DNA of 64,000 nucleotides. It comes from Alcanivoracaceae bacterium (GTDB lineage Bacteria > Pseudomonadota > Gammaproteobacteria > Xanthomonadales > Marinicellaceae). The stretch's first letter is position 1. Each line of letters opens with the position of its first letter. This document shows, piece by piece, positions 39,000 through 48,031 of this stretch. The notes below the pieces were generated by a model. The model had not been told where the DNA came from. It did no database searches and saw only the letters and a list, made by a program, of their open reading frames with translations. The DNA lies in the NCBI GenBank assembly GCA_016744455.1, contig JADGEI010000002.1:124001-188000 (forward strand), read 5' to 3'. The translations under genes were made by a program, and so were the position numbers.

Positions 39000-40391
39000 A
39001 TGCAAATCAAAACAAGTTCTCTGCCTCACGCCCTCTTGGTTTTCTTAACCTTAGTTTTGATGATATCTGTTGGTTTTTTTAAGATGGGTATCTCTTTGCA
39101 TATCATTTTATATTTTGTTTTAATTTGGGTAGCTTTGAATGCGCGTATGTTAGGACACCCTTTTGGGGATATTCGCCGCATGATGAGCAAGAGTATATCG
39201 CGATCACTTTCGGCAATGTATGTATTTTTACTTATTGGCATGGTGATTGCATCATTTATGAAAAGCGGAACAGTTGTTGCCTTGATTTATTACGGGCTAG
39301 ATTTTATTACAGCTCAATGGTTTTTACCTGTGGGGTTGGTTCTATGTGCATTTATGTCTTTAGCAACAGGTACATCTTGGGGAACAGTAGGAACTTTGGG
39401 TGTTGTGTTTATTGGTATAGGAACAGTTTTAAATGTGCCATTGCCACTGGTTGCGGGTATGATAATTTCTGGAGCTACTTTTGGCGATAAACTTTCGCCT
39501 GTTTCTGATACCACCAACCTCGCCTCCATGAGTACCGACACCGATTTATACGAACATATACGGTCGATGCTTTATACCACTATTCCAACCTTTATAATTG
39601 TTATAATTGTGTTTGCTTACATGGGCTATGGCGTTGATCAAACTACTTCATTTGCCGACATTGAAAACATTCAAAAAGTGCTGGCAGAAAATTTTCATCT
39701 CAATCCATTTATAACCTTTATTCCTATTGTTGTACTGTTTGTTTTGAGCATGAAAAGAGCAGCTCCAGAAGTGACCATGACAGCCAGTATTGTTATTGCT
39801 AGTATCATTGCTATAGTTTATCAGGATAACTCTATTACAACAGTTGCCAATGCTTTGTGGGAAAACTCAAAGGGTGAAACAGGTACAGAAATGATTGATG
39901 ATTTAATTGGAAGGGGCGGCTTATACACTATGGCTTGGACCTTGATGTTGTCAATTATGGCAATAGCTATGGGTGGAATATTGCATGGGGCGGGTTTTTT
40001 AAGAGTGTTACTTGAGGGAATAATTTCACGCATAAAAAACGCAGGTAGTTTGGTGGCTGCGACTATTTCAACAGCAGTGATGGGGAACCTGTCTATGGGA
40101 GAAACCTATATTGTAATAATTTTAAACAGCCAATTATATAAAAAAGCTTATCAAGAAAAAGGTGTAAAATCATCAGTATTATCAAGATCTGTTGAAGAAG
40201 GATCAACCCTAACCACAGCACTTATTCCTTGGAGTACGACCAGTATCTTTTATGTCACCACATTGGGTGTACAAACATTAGATTATGCGCCCTATGCCTT
40301 GTTGAATTACATCAACCCAATTCTTGGTATTGTTTTTGCTTATTTAGGTATTGCTCTTTTTAAGGTTGATAAGAACAAAAGGCCTCTATAA
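39000..40391 (+). CDS. NhaC-family Na+/H+ antiporter
   Basis: 463 aa with about eleven hydrophobic helices. The conserved NhaC motif GDKLSPVSDTTNLAS is present, as are SLATGTSWGTVGTLG and NLSMGETYIVIILN. It exchanges Na+ (or another organic ion in related antiporters) for protons at the inner membrane. It is transcribed alone, with AGGA-type ribosome binding bases before the ATG, and is convergent with the Ni-SOD cassette. Confidence 0.92.
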   Translation: MQIKTSSLPHALLVFLTLVLMISVGFFKMGISLHIILYFVLIWVALNARMLGHPFGDIRRMMSKSISRSLSAMYVFLLIGMVIASFMKSGTVVALIYYGLDFITAQWFLPVGLVLCAFMSLATGTSWGTVGTLGVVFIGIGTVLNVPLPLVAGMIISGATFGDKLSPVSDTTNLASMSTDTDLYEHIRSMLYTTIPTFIIVIIVFAYMGYGVDQTTSFADIENIQKVLAENFHLNPFITFIPIVVLFVLSMKRAAPEVTMTASIVIASIIAIVYQDNSITTVANALWENSKGETGTEMIDDLIGRGGLYTMAWTLMLSIMAIAMGGILHGAGFLRVLLEGIISRIKNAGSLVAATISTAVMGNLSMGETYIVIILNSQLYKKAYQEKGVKSSVLSRSVEEGSTLTTALIPWSTTSIFYVTTLGVQTLDYAPYALLNYINPILGIVFAYLGIALFKVDKNKRPL

Positions 40392-40439
40392 TTTTTAAAG
40401 AGAGCTTTTTAGCACGTCCTTTAGTTGAACAAAGGTCTC

Positions 40440-40712
40440 TTAAAACATTACTTTATATAACAAGGCAGAAAGGTCAATAAGTCCAAAGTCACGACTATCG
40501 ACACTATAAGCATCGGTACCTTGCACAAAAAACTGCTTATTTTTAACGTACTTAACTTGTTTGATCATAAGGCCGTGTTTGTTGTGATTAAACACAACAA
40601 AGTCACCTATATTGATTTTTGTTTTTTTTAAAATTTTACGAGCAAGCACCCTGTTTCCATCTTTAAATAATGGAAACAGGGAGTTGCCGGATATTTTAAA
40701 TAGTTTAAACAA
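40440..40712 (-). CDS. sodX: SodX, nickel superoxide dismutase maturation protease
   Basis: 90 aa S26-type signal-peptidase-like protein with no membrane anchor. It has Ser11 in SGNSLFPLF and a probable Lys51 general base in MIKQVKY. Proteins of this size beside sodN remove the Ni-SOD leader so that the metal-binding histidine becomes N-terminal. It begins right at the sodN stop, with no gap, which supports the pairing. Confidence 0.87.
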   Translation of the reverse strand: MFKLFKISGNSLFPLFKDGNRVLARKILKKTKINIGDFVVFNHNKHGLMIKQVKYVKNKQFFVQGTDAYSVDSRDFGLIDLSALLYKVMF

Positions 40713-41174
40713 TTAAAGAACTGGATAAACTACAGATTCAGCAGGAGCATAAGGGGCTTTCGCTGTTTTCGTTTTTATGCCTTTTACAGCCCAAAATATT
40801 TCAGCAAACTTATTAACCTCTGCAAGCAAAGCCATGGCTTTATCTCGCGAAGTGTGTTGTTTTGCAGCGCCAGCTAACATCATAATGTTGTGTGTCACAG
40901 TGTGAACATCTGGGTGGTCAGCAACATGTGCTGGTTTAATAAAATCACCCCAAATAATTCGAATTTCATCTTTGCACTTAATGGCCTCTTCTTCTTTTAC
41001 AGCAACATAACGAGCCATATCATTAAAGTGATCTGCACTCATTTCGTTATCTTTTGCTGCATTGATTAAATCAATCATACGAATAACAGATAACGCTGCA
41101 ATTTGCGCAGCACTTGGGTCATATATTCCACAAGGTACATCACAATGGGCTTTAAGGGTTTTTAATTTAAACAT
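40713..41174 (-). CDS. sodN: Nickel-type superoxide dismutase
   Basis: 153 aa from ATG 41174, which has a GGAG ribosome binding site; the longer frame upstream overlaps the permease gene. A 9-residue leader (MFKLKTLKA) is followed by the nickel hook HCDVPCGIYDP: His10, Cys11 and Cys15 become residues 1, 2 and 6 after cleavage. It detoxifies superoxide in the cytoplasm using Ni. No Fe/Mn or Cu/Zn SOD is in the window. Confidence 0.96.
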   Translation of the reverse strand: MFKLKTLKAHCDVPCGIYDPSAAQIAALSVIRMIDLINAAKDNEMSADHFNDMARYVAVKEEEAIKCKDEIRIIWGDFIKPAHVADHPDVHTVTHNIMMLAGAAKQHTSRDKAMALLAEVNKFAEIFWAVKGIKTKTAKAPYAPAESVVYPVL

Positions 41175-41202
41175 ATTCTTCTCCAGATTATATAAATGAA
41201 GG

Positions 41203-41850
41203 TCAAGCGAATACCGCTTCACCAGATAGGTTAAATATACCAATAAAAAGAGAGGCAAGCCCCACAGAAAAAATGGCATAACGTAAATGATTTTCAGATT
41301 TATTAAGTTTGTTGTTAAGTAAGTATATAAAATAACCAAACAACAGAAACACCGAGCTTACACCTAAAACAAAGGCGAGTATAATTTCAGCACTGATAGC
41401 TTGTTGGGAGACAACACTGAGAGTGATTAATGCACCTCGTATTCCACCAGCACCCATTAAAAGACCTAAAGAGAACAAGGTGCTTTTTTCATGAATATGA
41501 GCATTTTTGTAATATATATGAGTGTGTTGTTTGGAGTCGTTTTGGTGTTGATGTTGATTTATACAGACTTTATTCGTGACGGCTAAGTAAACAAGATAGG
41601 ACCCCATTAGAATTATGACAAATGCAGAGATTAGATCTCCATAATGTAACAAGGAGTTACTAGCAAAAAAATGAATAATATGAGCAAACAAATACAGTGT
41701 TAAACCATGCCCTAGAGCAAAAAGAAAACTTAAGACAAGTGCTTCCCTTCTTTTTTTCCCAATGGAGAACAACGTAATAGCGCTTAGGTGGTCGGGCCCA
41801 AGCGCGTGCAAAATTCCATAATAAAAGATTAATAATAAACCGTTTTCCAA
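41203..41850 (-). CDS. Nickel permease with histidine-rich loop (NicO/RcnA-like)
   Basis: 215 aa from TTG 41850, preceded by AGGGG at good spacing. It has HALGPDHLSAI in the first helix, FALGHGLTLYLFAH in the second, and a His-rich cytoplasmic loop (HQHQNDSKQHTHIYYKNAHIH). MGAGGIRGALITL follows. The motifs match nickel/cobalt transport proteins. Its place directly before sodN-sodX suggests it imports nickel for Ni-SOD; export of excess metal cannot be excluded. Confidence 0.85.
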   Translation of the reverse strand: MENGLLLIFYYGILHALGPDHLSAITLFSIGKKRREALVLSFLFALGHGLTLYLFAHIIHFFASNSLLHYGDLISAFVIILMGSYLVYLAVTNKVCINQHQHQNDSKQHTHIYYKNAHIHEKSTLFSLGLLMGAGGIRGALITLSVVSQQAISAEIILAFVLGVSSVFLLFGYFIYLLNNKLNKSENHLRYAIFSVGLASLFIGIFNLSGEAVFA

Positions 41851-41917
41851 AATGCTGCCCCTATAAAATTAACTGTTATATAGTGATTAAAATAAAAATT
41901 TAAAGCAAGAACCTTGC

Positions 41918-42886
41918 CTAATATTTATTGGTTTTTTGTTGATTGTTCTTTAAAACTTCAATTAAAGTGGATGGGTCAATATTCCCGCCACTTATTATGA
42001 CACCAATTTTTCCTTGGGCTTTAACAGCTTTGCTGAGCAAAGCAGCTAAGCCTAATGCACCAGATGGTTCGACTACAATTTTCATTCGTAGCAAATGGAA
42101 TTTAACGGCATCTATAATGGCTTTTTCACTTGTGGTGGTGATGTTATCAACATACTGTTGAATTAAAGGAAATGTCAATCTCCCTAATGACGTCGTTCGG
42201 GTACCATCAGCTATGGTTTTAGAAACAGGAATTGTAACTATCTTACCTGATTTAAAAGACTGTTTGGCATCATCGGCTAATTCAGGCTCGATTCCAATTA
42301 CTTGACAGTTTGGATTAAGGTGTTTAGTTGCTATGGCCGAACCACTTAATAAACCACCGCCACCACATGGAACCAAAAGCGTATCAAGGTCTGGAACTTT
42401 ATTTAAAAACTCATAAGCAACAGTGCCTTGGCCAGCAATTACATATTTGTCGTCAAAAGGAGCAATAAGGCTGTAGCCAAACTTATCTTGTAGCTTTTGT
42501 GTGATAACTTCTCGGTTTTCTGTTTCAGTATCATACAAAACGATATTTGCACCATAACCTTTTGTTGCATCAAGCTTAACTTTAGGTGAGTTGTTAGGCA
42601 TAACAATGGTGGTTTTAATACCAAGCAATTTACCAACAAGGGCAACTGCCTGTGCATGATTTCCAGAGGAAAAAGCGATAACCCCTTGTGTTTTTTCTTT
42701 TTTACTTAGTTGAGAAATACAATTGAATGCCCCTCTAAATTTAAATGCACCAATGCGCTGAAAATTTTCACATTTAAAAAAAACTTCAGTACCAATAAAG
42801 TTATTAAGTGTAGACGAAGTTAAGATGGGTGTTTTATGAGAAAAACCAGACAAACGCTCAGAGGCTTTAATAATTTGTTGAAACAT
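41918..42886 (-). CDS. PLP-dependent threonine/serine dehydratase (or serine racemase)
   Basis: 322 aa, fold type II. The PLP lysine lies in GAFKFRGAFN, the substrate loop is SSGNHAQA and the phosphate loop is PCGGGGLLSG. It lacks the C-terminal ACT-type regulatory domain of biosynthetic IlvA, so it is a catabolic-type dehydratase or a serine/threo-hydroxyaspartate racemase. It deaminates threonine or serine to the 2-oxo acid. It is divergent from the SDR gene. Confidence 0.88.
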   Translation of the reverse strand: MFQQIIKASERLSGFSHKTPILTSSTLNNFIGTEVFFKCENFQRIGAFKFRGAFNCISQLSKKEKTQGVIAFSSGNHAQAVALVGKLLGIKTTIVMPNNSPKVKLDATKGYGANIVLYDTETENREVITQKLQDKFGYSLIAPFDDKYVIAGQGTVAYEFLNKVPDLDTLLVPCGGGGLLSGSAIATKHLNPNCQVIGIEPELADDAKQSFKSGKIVTIPVSKTIADGTRTTSLGRLTFPLIQQYVDNITTTSEKAIIDAVKFHLLRMKIVVEPSGALGLAALLSKAVKAQGKIGVIISGGNIDPSTLIEVLKNNQQKTNKY

Positions 42887-42945
42887 TGTTTATTTACAAT
42901 AAAAAAAAGTTATACTATAACACCAATAAAAATAATTGAGAAAAA

Positions 42946-43698
42946 ATGTATTCATTAAAAAACAAAACGGCATTAATAACAGGAGCGTCAAGAGGTATAG
43001 GCGAAGAAGTCGCAAAACTTTATGCTAAAGCTGGTGCACATGTTATCGTTTCATCACGAAAACAAGAGGGTGTAAATGCTGTTGCTGAAGCCATAAGGGG
43101 CAATGGTGGTCAATCCACAGCAATGGCCTGTCATATAGGCGACCCTGGAGCTATAGAAGATTTGATTAGAAAAATAAGAGCAGAGATAGGCACAATTGAT
43201 GTTTTGGTGAATAACGCCGCTGCCAACCCCTATTTTGGTCATATTTTAGACACACCACTTTCTGCTTTAAAGAAAACCATAGAGGTCAATATCGAAGGCT
43301 ATTTTTTAATGAGTCAATTGGTGGGGCAAATAATGCGTGAGACAGGTGGTGGTTGTATAATCAATACAGCATCAATAAACGGTGTTACACCTGGGCCAAT
43401 GCAGGGTATTTATTCAATAACAAAGGCAGCAATAATTTCCATGACAAAAGCCTTTGCTAGAGAATGTGCACCACAAAACATTAGGGTAAATGCTGTGTTA
43501 CCGGGTTTAACCGACACTAAGTTTGCCTCAGCTTTAACAAAAAACGAAGCCATGTTAAAGAGTATACTTCCCCTTATACCCATGAATCGAATGGCGCAAC
43601 CTGAGGAAATTGCGGGTGCATTTTTATTTTTAGCTTCTCCGGCCGCTAGTTATATAACCGGTATTAATATTCCTGTTGACGGAGGACTATTGATTTAA
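42946..43698 (+). CDS. Short-chain dehydrogenase/reductase
   Basis: 250 aa classical SDR. The nucleotide site is TGASRGIGEEVA, followed by NNAAANPYFG, and the catalytic Ser/Tyr/Lys set lies around NTASINGVTPGPMQGIYSITKAA. The end has ITGINIPVDGGLLI. It oxidises or reduces an alcohol or ketone with NAD(P); the substrate is unknown. Its stop overlaps the start of the cupin gene. Confidence 0.9.
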   Translation: MYSLKNKTALITGASRGIGEEVAKLYAKAGAHVIVSSRKQEGVNAVAEAIRGNGGQSTAMACHIGDPGAIEDLIRKIRAEIGTIDVLVNNAAANPYFGHILDTPLSALKKTIEVNIEGYFLMSQLVGQIMRETGGGCIINTASINGVTPGPMQGIYSITKAAIISMTKAFARECAPQNIRVNAVLPGLTDTKFASALTKNEAMLKSILPLIPMNRMAQPEEIAGAFLFLASPAASYITGINIPVDGGLLI

Positions 43699-44063
43699 TG
43701 CAGTCCTTTGTTTTTTTAGCTATTGCACTAACTATGGTATCGTGTTCGGTACAGAATAAACTTAATGGGCCATTACAAGCAGGTTGGCTGGAAAAAAAAG
43801 TTTGTATAAAGCTACATGAAAACAAATATGAGCGTTTTTTACGCTGTACTTTTCCACCTGGGGTGGGTCATGAAAAACACCGGCACAATAAAAATTTTGG
43901 TTATGCGATATCAGGTGGGACTATGCAAATATCTGACTCAAAAGGTTCAAGGGAAGTCACTCTAAAAACAAATAGTTATTTCAAAAGTGAAGGAACAAAT
44001 TGGCACGAAGTGCTAAACATTGGAAAAACAACAGTCGTGTATTTAATTGTAGAGAGAAAATAA
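43698..44063 (+). CDS. Cupin-domain lipoprotein
   Basis: 121 aa. The short signal ends in a lipobox with Cys16 (TMVSC). The rest is a single cupin barrel with the metal motif GHEKHRHNKNFGYAISGG and a second His in TNWHEVLN. It is probably an envelope protein of unknown role. The start overlaps the SDR stop, and the CAP gene follows by 3 bp, so the three form an operon. Confidence 0.75.
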   Translation: MQSFVFLAIALTMVSCSVQNKLNGPLQAGWLEKKVCIKLHENKYERFLRCTFPPGVGHEKHRHNKNFGYAISGGTMQISDSKGSREVTLKTNSYFKSEGTNWHEVLNIGKTTVVYLIVERK

Positions 44064-44066
44064 GTA

Positions 44067-44702
44067 ATGACCAAGGTTTTGAAAAGTGTATATATAGCGT
44101 TATTTGTTTTACTTACCCAGCAAGCAAATGCAGTAACTGTTGAAAACAGCATATGTGGTTTGGTGAAGCAGTCACAGGAATTAGCTCAAATTATTATTAA
44201 ATCGAAAGGCCAAAAAAGAAAAAGCCTAAACTGCAATATTAACCTAGCTAAAGCAGCGGCAAAAAAGGCCAAACAGATGGCTGAATCTGAACGTATAGCA
44301 CACACATTAAATAATTTGACTGCAAATGAGCATTTGGCAAAGTTTGGAATAGAACTACCTCACACTTATGAAATATTAGGCAATCAAGTAGAGGCAGTAT
44401 TAGGTGGAGAGCAATACCCCCAAGAAGCCTTTAGTTACTTTATGACGAGCACGGACCATAAATCACATTTATTAGGAGAGAATTCATTTTTCCGTGACCA
44501 AGATCAAATAGGTGTTGGGTTTTACTATGATGAAGCTAAAAAGTATGAATATTATTGGGTGGTATACATTACATCTTTAAAAAAAGACAGTGATCCTGTT
44601 AATGGACCTTACCATGTTAAGTTTGTGTTTGAGAAACCTAAGAAAAAAAGAGAGCGATTTAAAAGAGGGGACACCATAAGTAGGCGGGTCTACAAAAAAT
44701 AA
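44067..44702 (+). CDS. Secreted CAP (SCP/PR1) domain protein
   Basis: 211 aa with a signal peptide ending near ANAVT. The CAP fold is shown by AAKKAKQMAESERIAHTL, GENSFFRDQDQIGVGFYY and EYYWVVYITSL, together with histidines in SERIAH and STDHKSHLLG. The C-terminus is unusually basic (KKKRERFKRGD). Bacterial CAP proteins are extracytoplasmic and mostly of unknown role. Confidence 0.75.
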   Translation: MTKVLKSVYIALFVLLTQQANAVTVENSICGLVKQSQELAQIIIKSKGQKRKSLNCNINLAKAAAKKAKQMAESERIAHTLNNLTANEHLAKFGIELPHTYEILGNQVEAVLGGEQYPQEAFSYFMTSTDHKSHLLGENSFFRDQDQIGVGFYYDEAKKYEYYWVVYITSLKKDSDPVNGPYHVKFVFEKPKKKRERFKRGDTISRRVYKK

Positions 44703-44771
44703 AGAAGATCACTATTAACTTGTATTTTTGTATTGTTCACAAGTATTTATTTTATGCACATATTACTAAAA

Positions 44772-45605
44772 TCATTCAACATTTAACGCTTCGCCACATC
44801 GGCGACAAAATACTGCAGCTTGTGTATGACCCGCTAGATTACAGGTTTTACAAACCCGAGATTTATCTCTGTTTCTTTGCACTTCTCTACTTAGTTCGGA
44901 GGTGAATATTCCCGTAGGCACAGCAATAATTGAATAGCCTGTTAGCATGATTAGAGAGGCAACCATACGCCCAAGTACAGTATGTGGAGCAATGTCACCA
45001 TAACCGACAGTTGTTAATGTAACTACAGCCCAATAAATTCCATGAGGAATACTTGTAAAGCCATTTTCTGGGCCCTCAATCAAGTACATTAATGAGCCAA
45101 ATATAATTAAAACGGTAAAAATAAAAAAGAAAAAAACAAATATTTTGTGCCGGCTATTCTTAATAGAATTGGTTAATAGTTGTGCTTGATGCGTATACTG
45201 CACCAGTTTTAAAACCCGAAAAACTCTTAAGATTCTTAATATCCTAATAACTAATAATTGCTGGGCACCAACAAAAAAGTAAGCTAAATAGGTTGGCAAA
45301 ATAGAGAGGATGTCCACTATTCCAAAAAAGGAAAAAACGTATTTCATAGGCCGACGAATACTGACCAAACGTAAAATATACTCTAAGGTAAAAACGAGGG
45401 TAAAAAACCATTCGGCTATTTTTAGTATATCACCATAGTTAAGATGAAGATCGTTTACGCTATCGAGAATAATAGTTAAAACACTTAGTATAATAAAAAC
45501 AATAAGGATAATATCAAACCATTTACCGGCAGGCGTATCTGCATGATAAATTATTTTAAATATTTTTGAACGCCACCCTTTTTTACTTGGTGTTTCTATG
45601 TACAT
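44772..45605 (-). CDS. Voltage-gated potassium channel with a C-terminal zinc ribbon
   Basis: 277 aa. It has six membrane segments, an arginine-rich S4 voltage sensor (RILRILRVFRVLKL) and a K+ filter TLTTVGYGD. After the last helix the C-terminus carries two CxxC pairs (CKTC and CRRC), a small zinc-ribbon-like knuckle. It begins 8 bp after pilU and may be co-transcribed with pilT and pilU. Confidence 0.88.
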   Translation of the reverse strand: MYIETPSKKGWRSKIFKIIYHADTPAGKWFDIILIVFIILSVLTIILDSVNDLHLNYGDILKIAEWFFTLVFTLEYILRLVSIRRPMKYVFSFFGIVDILSILPTYLAYFFVGAQQLLVIRILRILRVFRVLKLVQYTHQAQLLTNSIKNSRHKIFVFFFFIFTVLIIFGSLMYLIEGPENGFTSIPHGIYWAVVTLTTVGYGDIAPHTVLGRMVASLIMLTGYSIIAVPTGIFTSELSREVQRNRDKSRVCKTCNLAGHTQAAVFCRRCGEALNVE

Positions 45606-45613
45606 ACTATTAT

Positions 45614-46735
45614 TTAATTGTCTTCTTGAAGCCCAACACCATCAAGCCCTGCGGACAAAGTATTAGCATCACCGCCTTGAGATAACTTAATAGCAAGCCT
45701 AACTTCATTGGCTGAATCAGCGTGTCTCAAGGCATCTTCATAAGTGATTTCACCGGCTTGATACAATTCAAATAAAGATTGATCGAAAGTTATCATGCCA
45801 AGATTGGTTGATTTCTTCATCAGTTCTTTGAGTTGATGAATTTCACCCTTTCGAATCAATTCTTTTGCTAAAGGTGTGTTTATCAGTATTTCAACAGCAG
45901 CACGGCGGCCCTTACCATCAGGGGTTGGCACCAGTTGTTGAGCTACCATAGCTTTCATGTTTAACGATAAATCCATTAGTAATTGATCACGTCGATCTTC
46001 AGGGAAAAAATGTAAAATCCTATCTAATGCTTGGTTAGCGTTATTGGCATGCAACGTAGCTAAGCAAAAATGGCCTGTTTCAGCAAAGGTAATGGCATGT
46101 TCCATGGTTTCACGTGTGCGAATCTCACCAATCATGATAACATCAGGCGCCTGTCTTAAAGAGTTTCTTAAAGCGATTTCAAAAGATTCGGTATCAATCC
46201 CGACTTCTCTTTGAGTAATGACACAACCTTGGTGTTCATGTACGTACTCAATTGGATCCTCAATGGTAATTATATGACCTGTAGTATTAACATTTCTGTA
46301 GCCAATTAAAGCAGCTAAAGATGTTGATTTACCTGTACCCGTTCCACCAACAAAAATCATTATACCTCTTTTTGTCAGTGATAATTCTTGCAATATGTCT
46401 GGAAGGTTAAGTGATTCAAAAGTCGGAATTTTGGTTTCAACTCGTCGAATTACCATACCTACAGCGGCACGTTGATAAAAGGCACTTACACGAAAACGCC
46501 CAACTGATGCCACCCCAATGGCAAAATTACACTCATGTGTTCTTTCAAAGGTCTCTTTGTGAGATGGTGACATTATACCCAGCACCAAATCTCGTGCTTG
46601 GGCTTTAGATAAAGGTGTTTGAGTAATGGGAACAACACGACCATGAATTTTGATACTAGGTGGCAAGTTTGCAGTGATAAACAAGTCAGATGCTTTTTTA
46701 TGTGCCATTAATTTTAAATATGAATTAAAGTCCAT
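45614..46735 (-). CDS. pilU: Type IV pilus retraction ATPase PilU
   Basis: 373 aa. Accessory retraction motor at the inner face of the pilus machine. It has GGTGTGKSTSLAALIG (Walker A), EDPIEYVHEHQG, the Asp box DVIMIGEIRT, and ATLHANNANQALDRI. The longer C-terminal tail (GLDGVGLQEDN) fits PilU rather than PilT. It is 20 bp after pilT. Confidence 0.95.
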   Translation of the reverse strand: MDFNSYLKLMAHKKASDLFITANLPPSIKIHGRVVPITQTPLSKAQARDLVLGIMSPSHKETFERTHECNFAIGVASVGRFRVSAFYQRAAVGMVIRRVETKIPTFESLNLPDILQELSLTKRGIMIFVGGTGTGKSTSLAALIGYRNVNTTGHIITIEDPIEYVHEHQGCVITQREVGIDTESFEIALRNSLRQAPDVIMIGEIRTRETMEHAITFAETGHFCLATLHANNANQALDRILHFFPEDRRDQLLMDLSLNMKAMVAQQLVPTPDGKGRRAAVEILINTPLAKELIRKGEIHQLKELMKKSTNLGMITFDQSLFELYQAGEITYEDALRHADSANEVRLAIKLSQGGDANTLSAGLDGVGLQEDN

Positions 46736-46755
46736 GTTCTTTCCTCTATAATATA

Positions 46756-47793
46756 TTAATCAAAATCAACTTTGTTAGCTGCCCGTGAGCGAGCTTGTTG
46801 ACGTGTTACCACACCTTTTTGGACTAAATCGAGCAAACACTGATCCAAAGTTTGCATGCCGTAACCTTGGCCTGTCTGTATTGATGAGTACATTTGTGCA
46901 ACTTTATCTTCTCGGATTAAATTACGAATTGCTGGCACTCCTACCATAATTTCATGAGCCGCGACTCGGCCACCACCAACGCGTTTTAACAAGGTCTGTG
47001 CAATTACGGCACGCAATGATTCTGAAAGCATTGATCGAACCATTGGTTTTTCACCTGCAGGAAAGACGTCAATGATTCTGTCTATTGTTTTAGCTGCGGA
47101 ACTGGTATGTAATGTTCCGAATACTAAATGACCTGTTTCAGCAGCAGTTAGGGCAAGTTCAATTGTTTCTAGATCACGTAATTCACCAACAAGAATAATA
47201 TCTGGGTCTTCCCTTAAGGCAGATTTAAGGGAGTTGTTGAAACTTTGAGTGTCTCTAAAAACCTCACGTTGATTAATCAAACATTTATTACTGGTATGTA
47301 CAAATTCTATTGGATCCTCAATAGTCAAAATATGGCCATGTTCATTTTTATTTATGTGATCGATCATGGCTGCAAGTGTGGTTGATTTACCAGACCCCGT
47401 TGGGCCTGTAACGAGAATTAATCCTCTAGGCACATTTATAAGCTCTTTAAAAATCGGAGGGCAGTTTAAGTCTTCTAATGTAAGAATTTCAGTTGGAATT
47501 GTACGAAAAACAGCAGAGCAACCACGGTTTTGGTTAAAGGCATTAACACGAAAGCGTGCCAGTCCGGGTATCTCAAATGAGAAGTCAATTTCCCAAACCG
47601 ATTCATATTCTTTTCTCTGGCCATCATTCATGATGTCATAAATCATTGAATGAAGTTCTTTGTGATCTAGTGGAGGGAGGTTTATTCGACGAATGTCTCC
47701 ATCAACTCGAATCATAGGGGGTAAACCAGCTGACAAATGTAAATCTGACGCTTTATTTTTTACTGAAAAAGCCAGTAACTCAGCAATATCCAT
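46756..47793 (-). CDS. pilT: Type IV pilus retraction ATPase PilT
   Basis: 345 aa, standard PilT length. It drives pilus retraction for twitching and DNA uptake. It has GPTGSGKSTTLAAMIDHIN (Walker A), the AIRNLIREDK motif of PilT, and GTLHTSSAAKTIDRIIDVFPA. It is the first gene of pilT-pilU-channel and is divergent from the hybrid kinase. Confidence 0.97.
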   Translation of the reverse strand: MDIAELLAFSVKNKASDLHLSAGLPPMIRVDGDIRRINLPPLDHKELHSMIYDIMNDGQRKEYESVWEIDFSFEIPGLARFRVNAFNQNRGCSAVFRTIPTEILTLEDLNCPPIFKELINVPRGLILVTGPTGSGKSTTLAAMIDHINKNEHGHILTIEDPIEFVHTSNKCLINQREVFRDTQSFNNSLKSALREDPDIILVGELRDLETIELALTAAETGHLVFGTLHTSSAAKTIDRIIDVFPAGEKPMVRSMLSESLRAVIAQTLLKRVGGGRVAAHEIMVGVPAIRNLIREDKVAQMYSSIQTGQGYGMQTLDQCLLDLVQKGVVTRQQARSRAANKVDFD

Positions 47794-48031
47794 ACATTTT
47801 TACCTAAGTAGTTTTTAGTATCATTAATTTTATCGCTGATAAGAAATAATATCCACAATTATTTAAGCAACTTTGGTTTTATCACAAAAACATTTATAAA
47901 AGGTAAGCTATAACTTTAATCTATATTTGTCAAAAAAAACAGGTGAAAAATGCTATCCCATGTAAAAATATAGCAAAACTTCAAAAAACTCTGATAAACT
48001 ATTGTAGCCCTTCAATAAAAGCTAAAGAGAT

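Noticed and set aside
41175-41339. N-terminal extension of sodN
   Set aside because: It overlaps the nickel permease gene; ATG 41174 has a GGAG site and gives the short leader before HCDVPCG.
46100-46120. TTTCACGTGTGCGAA near pilU as a third parS
   Set aside because: Only the central CACGTG matches; the outer half-sites are wrong.
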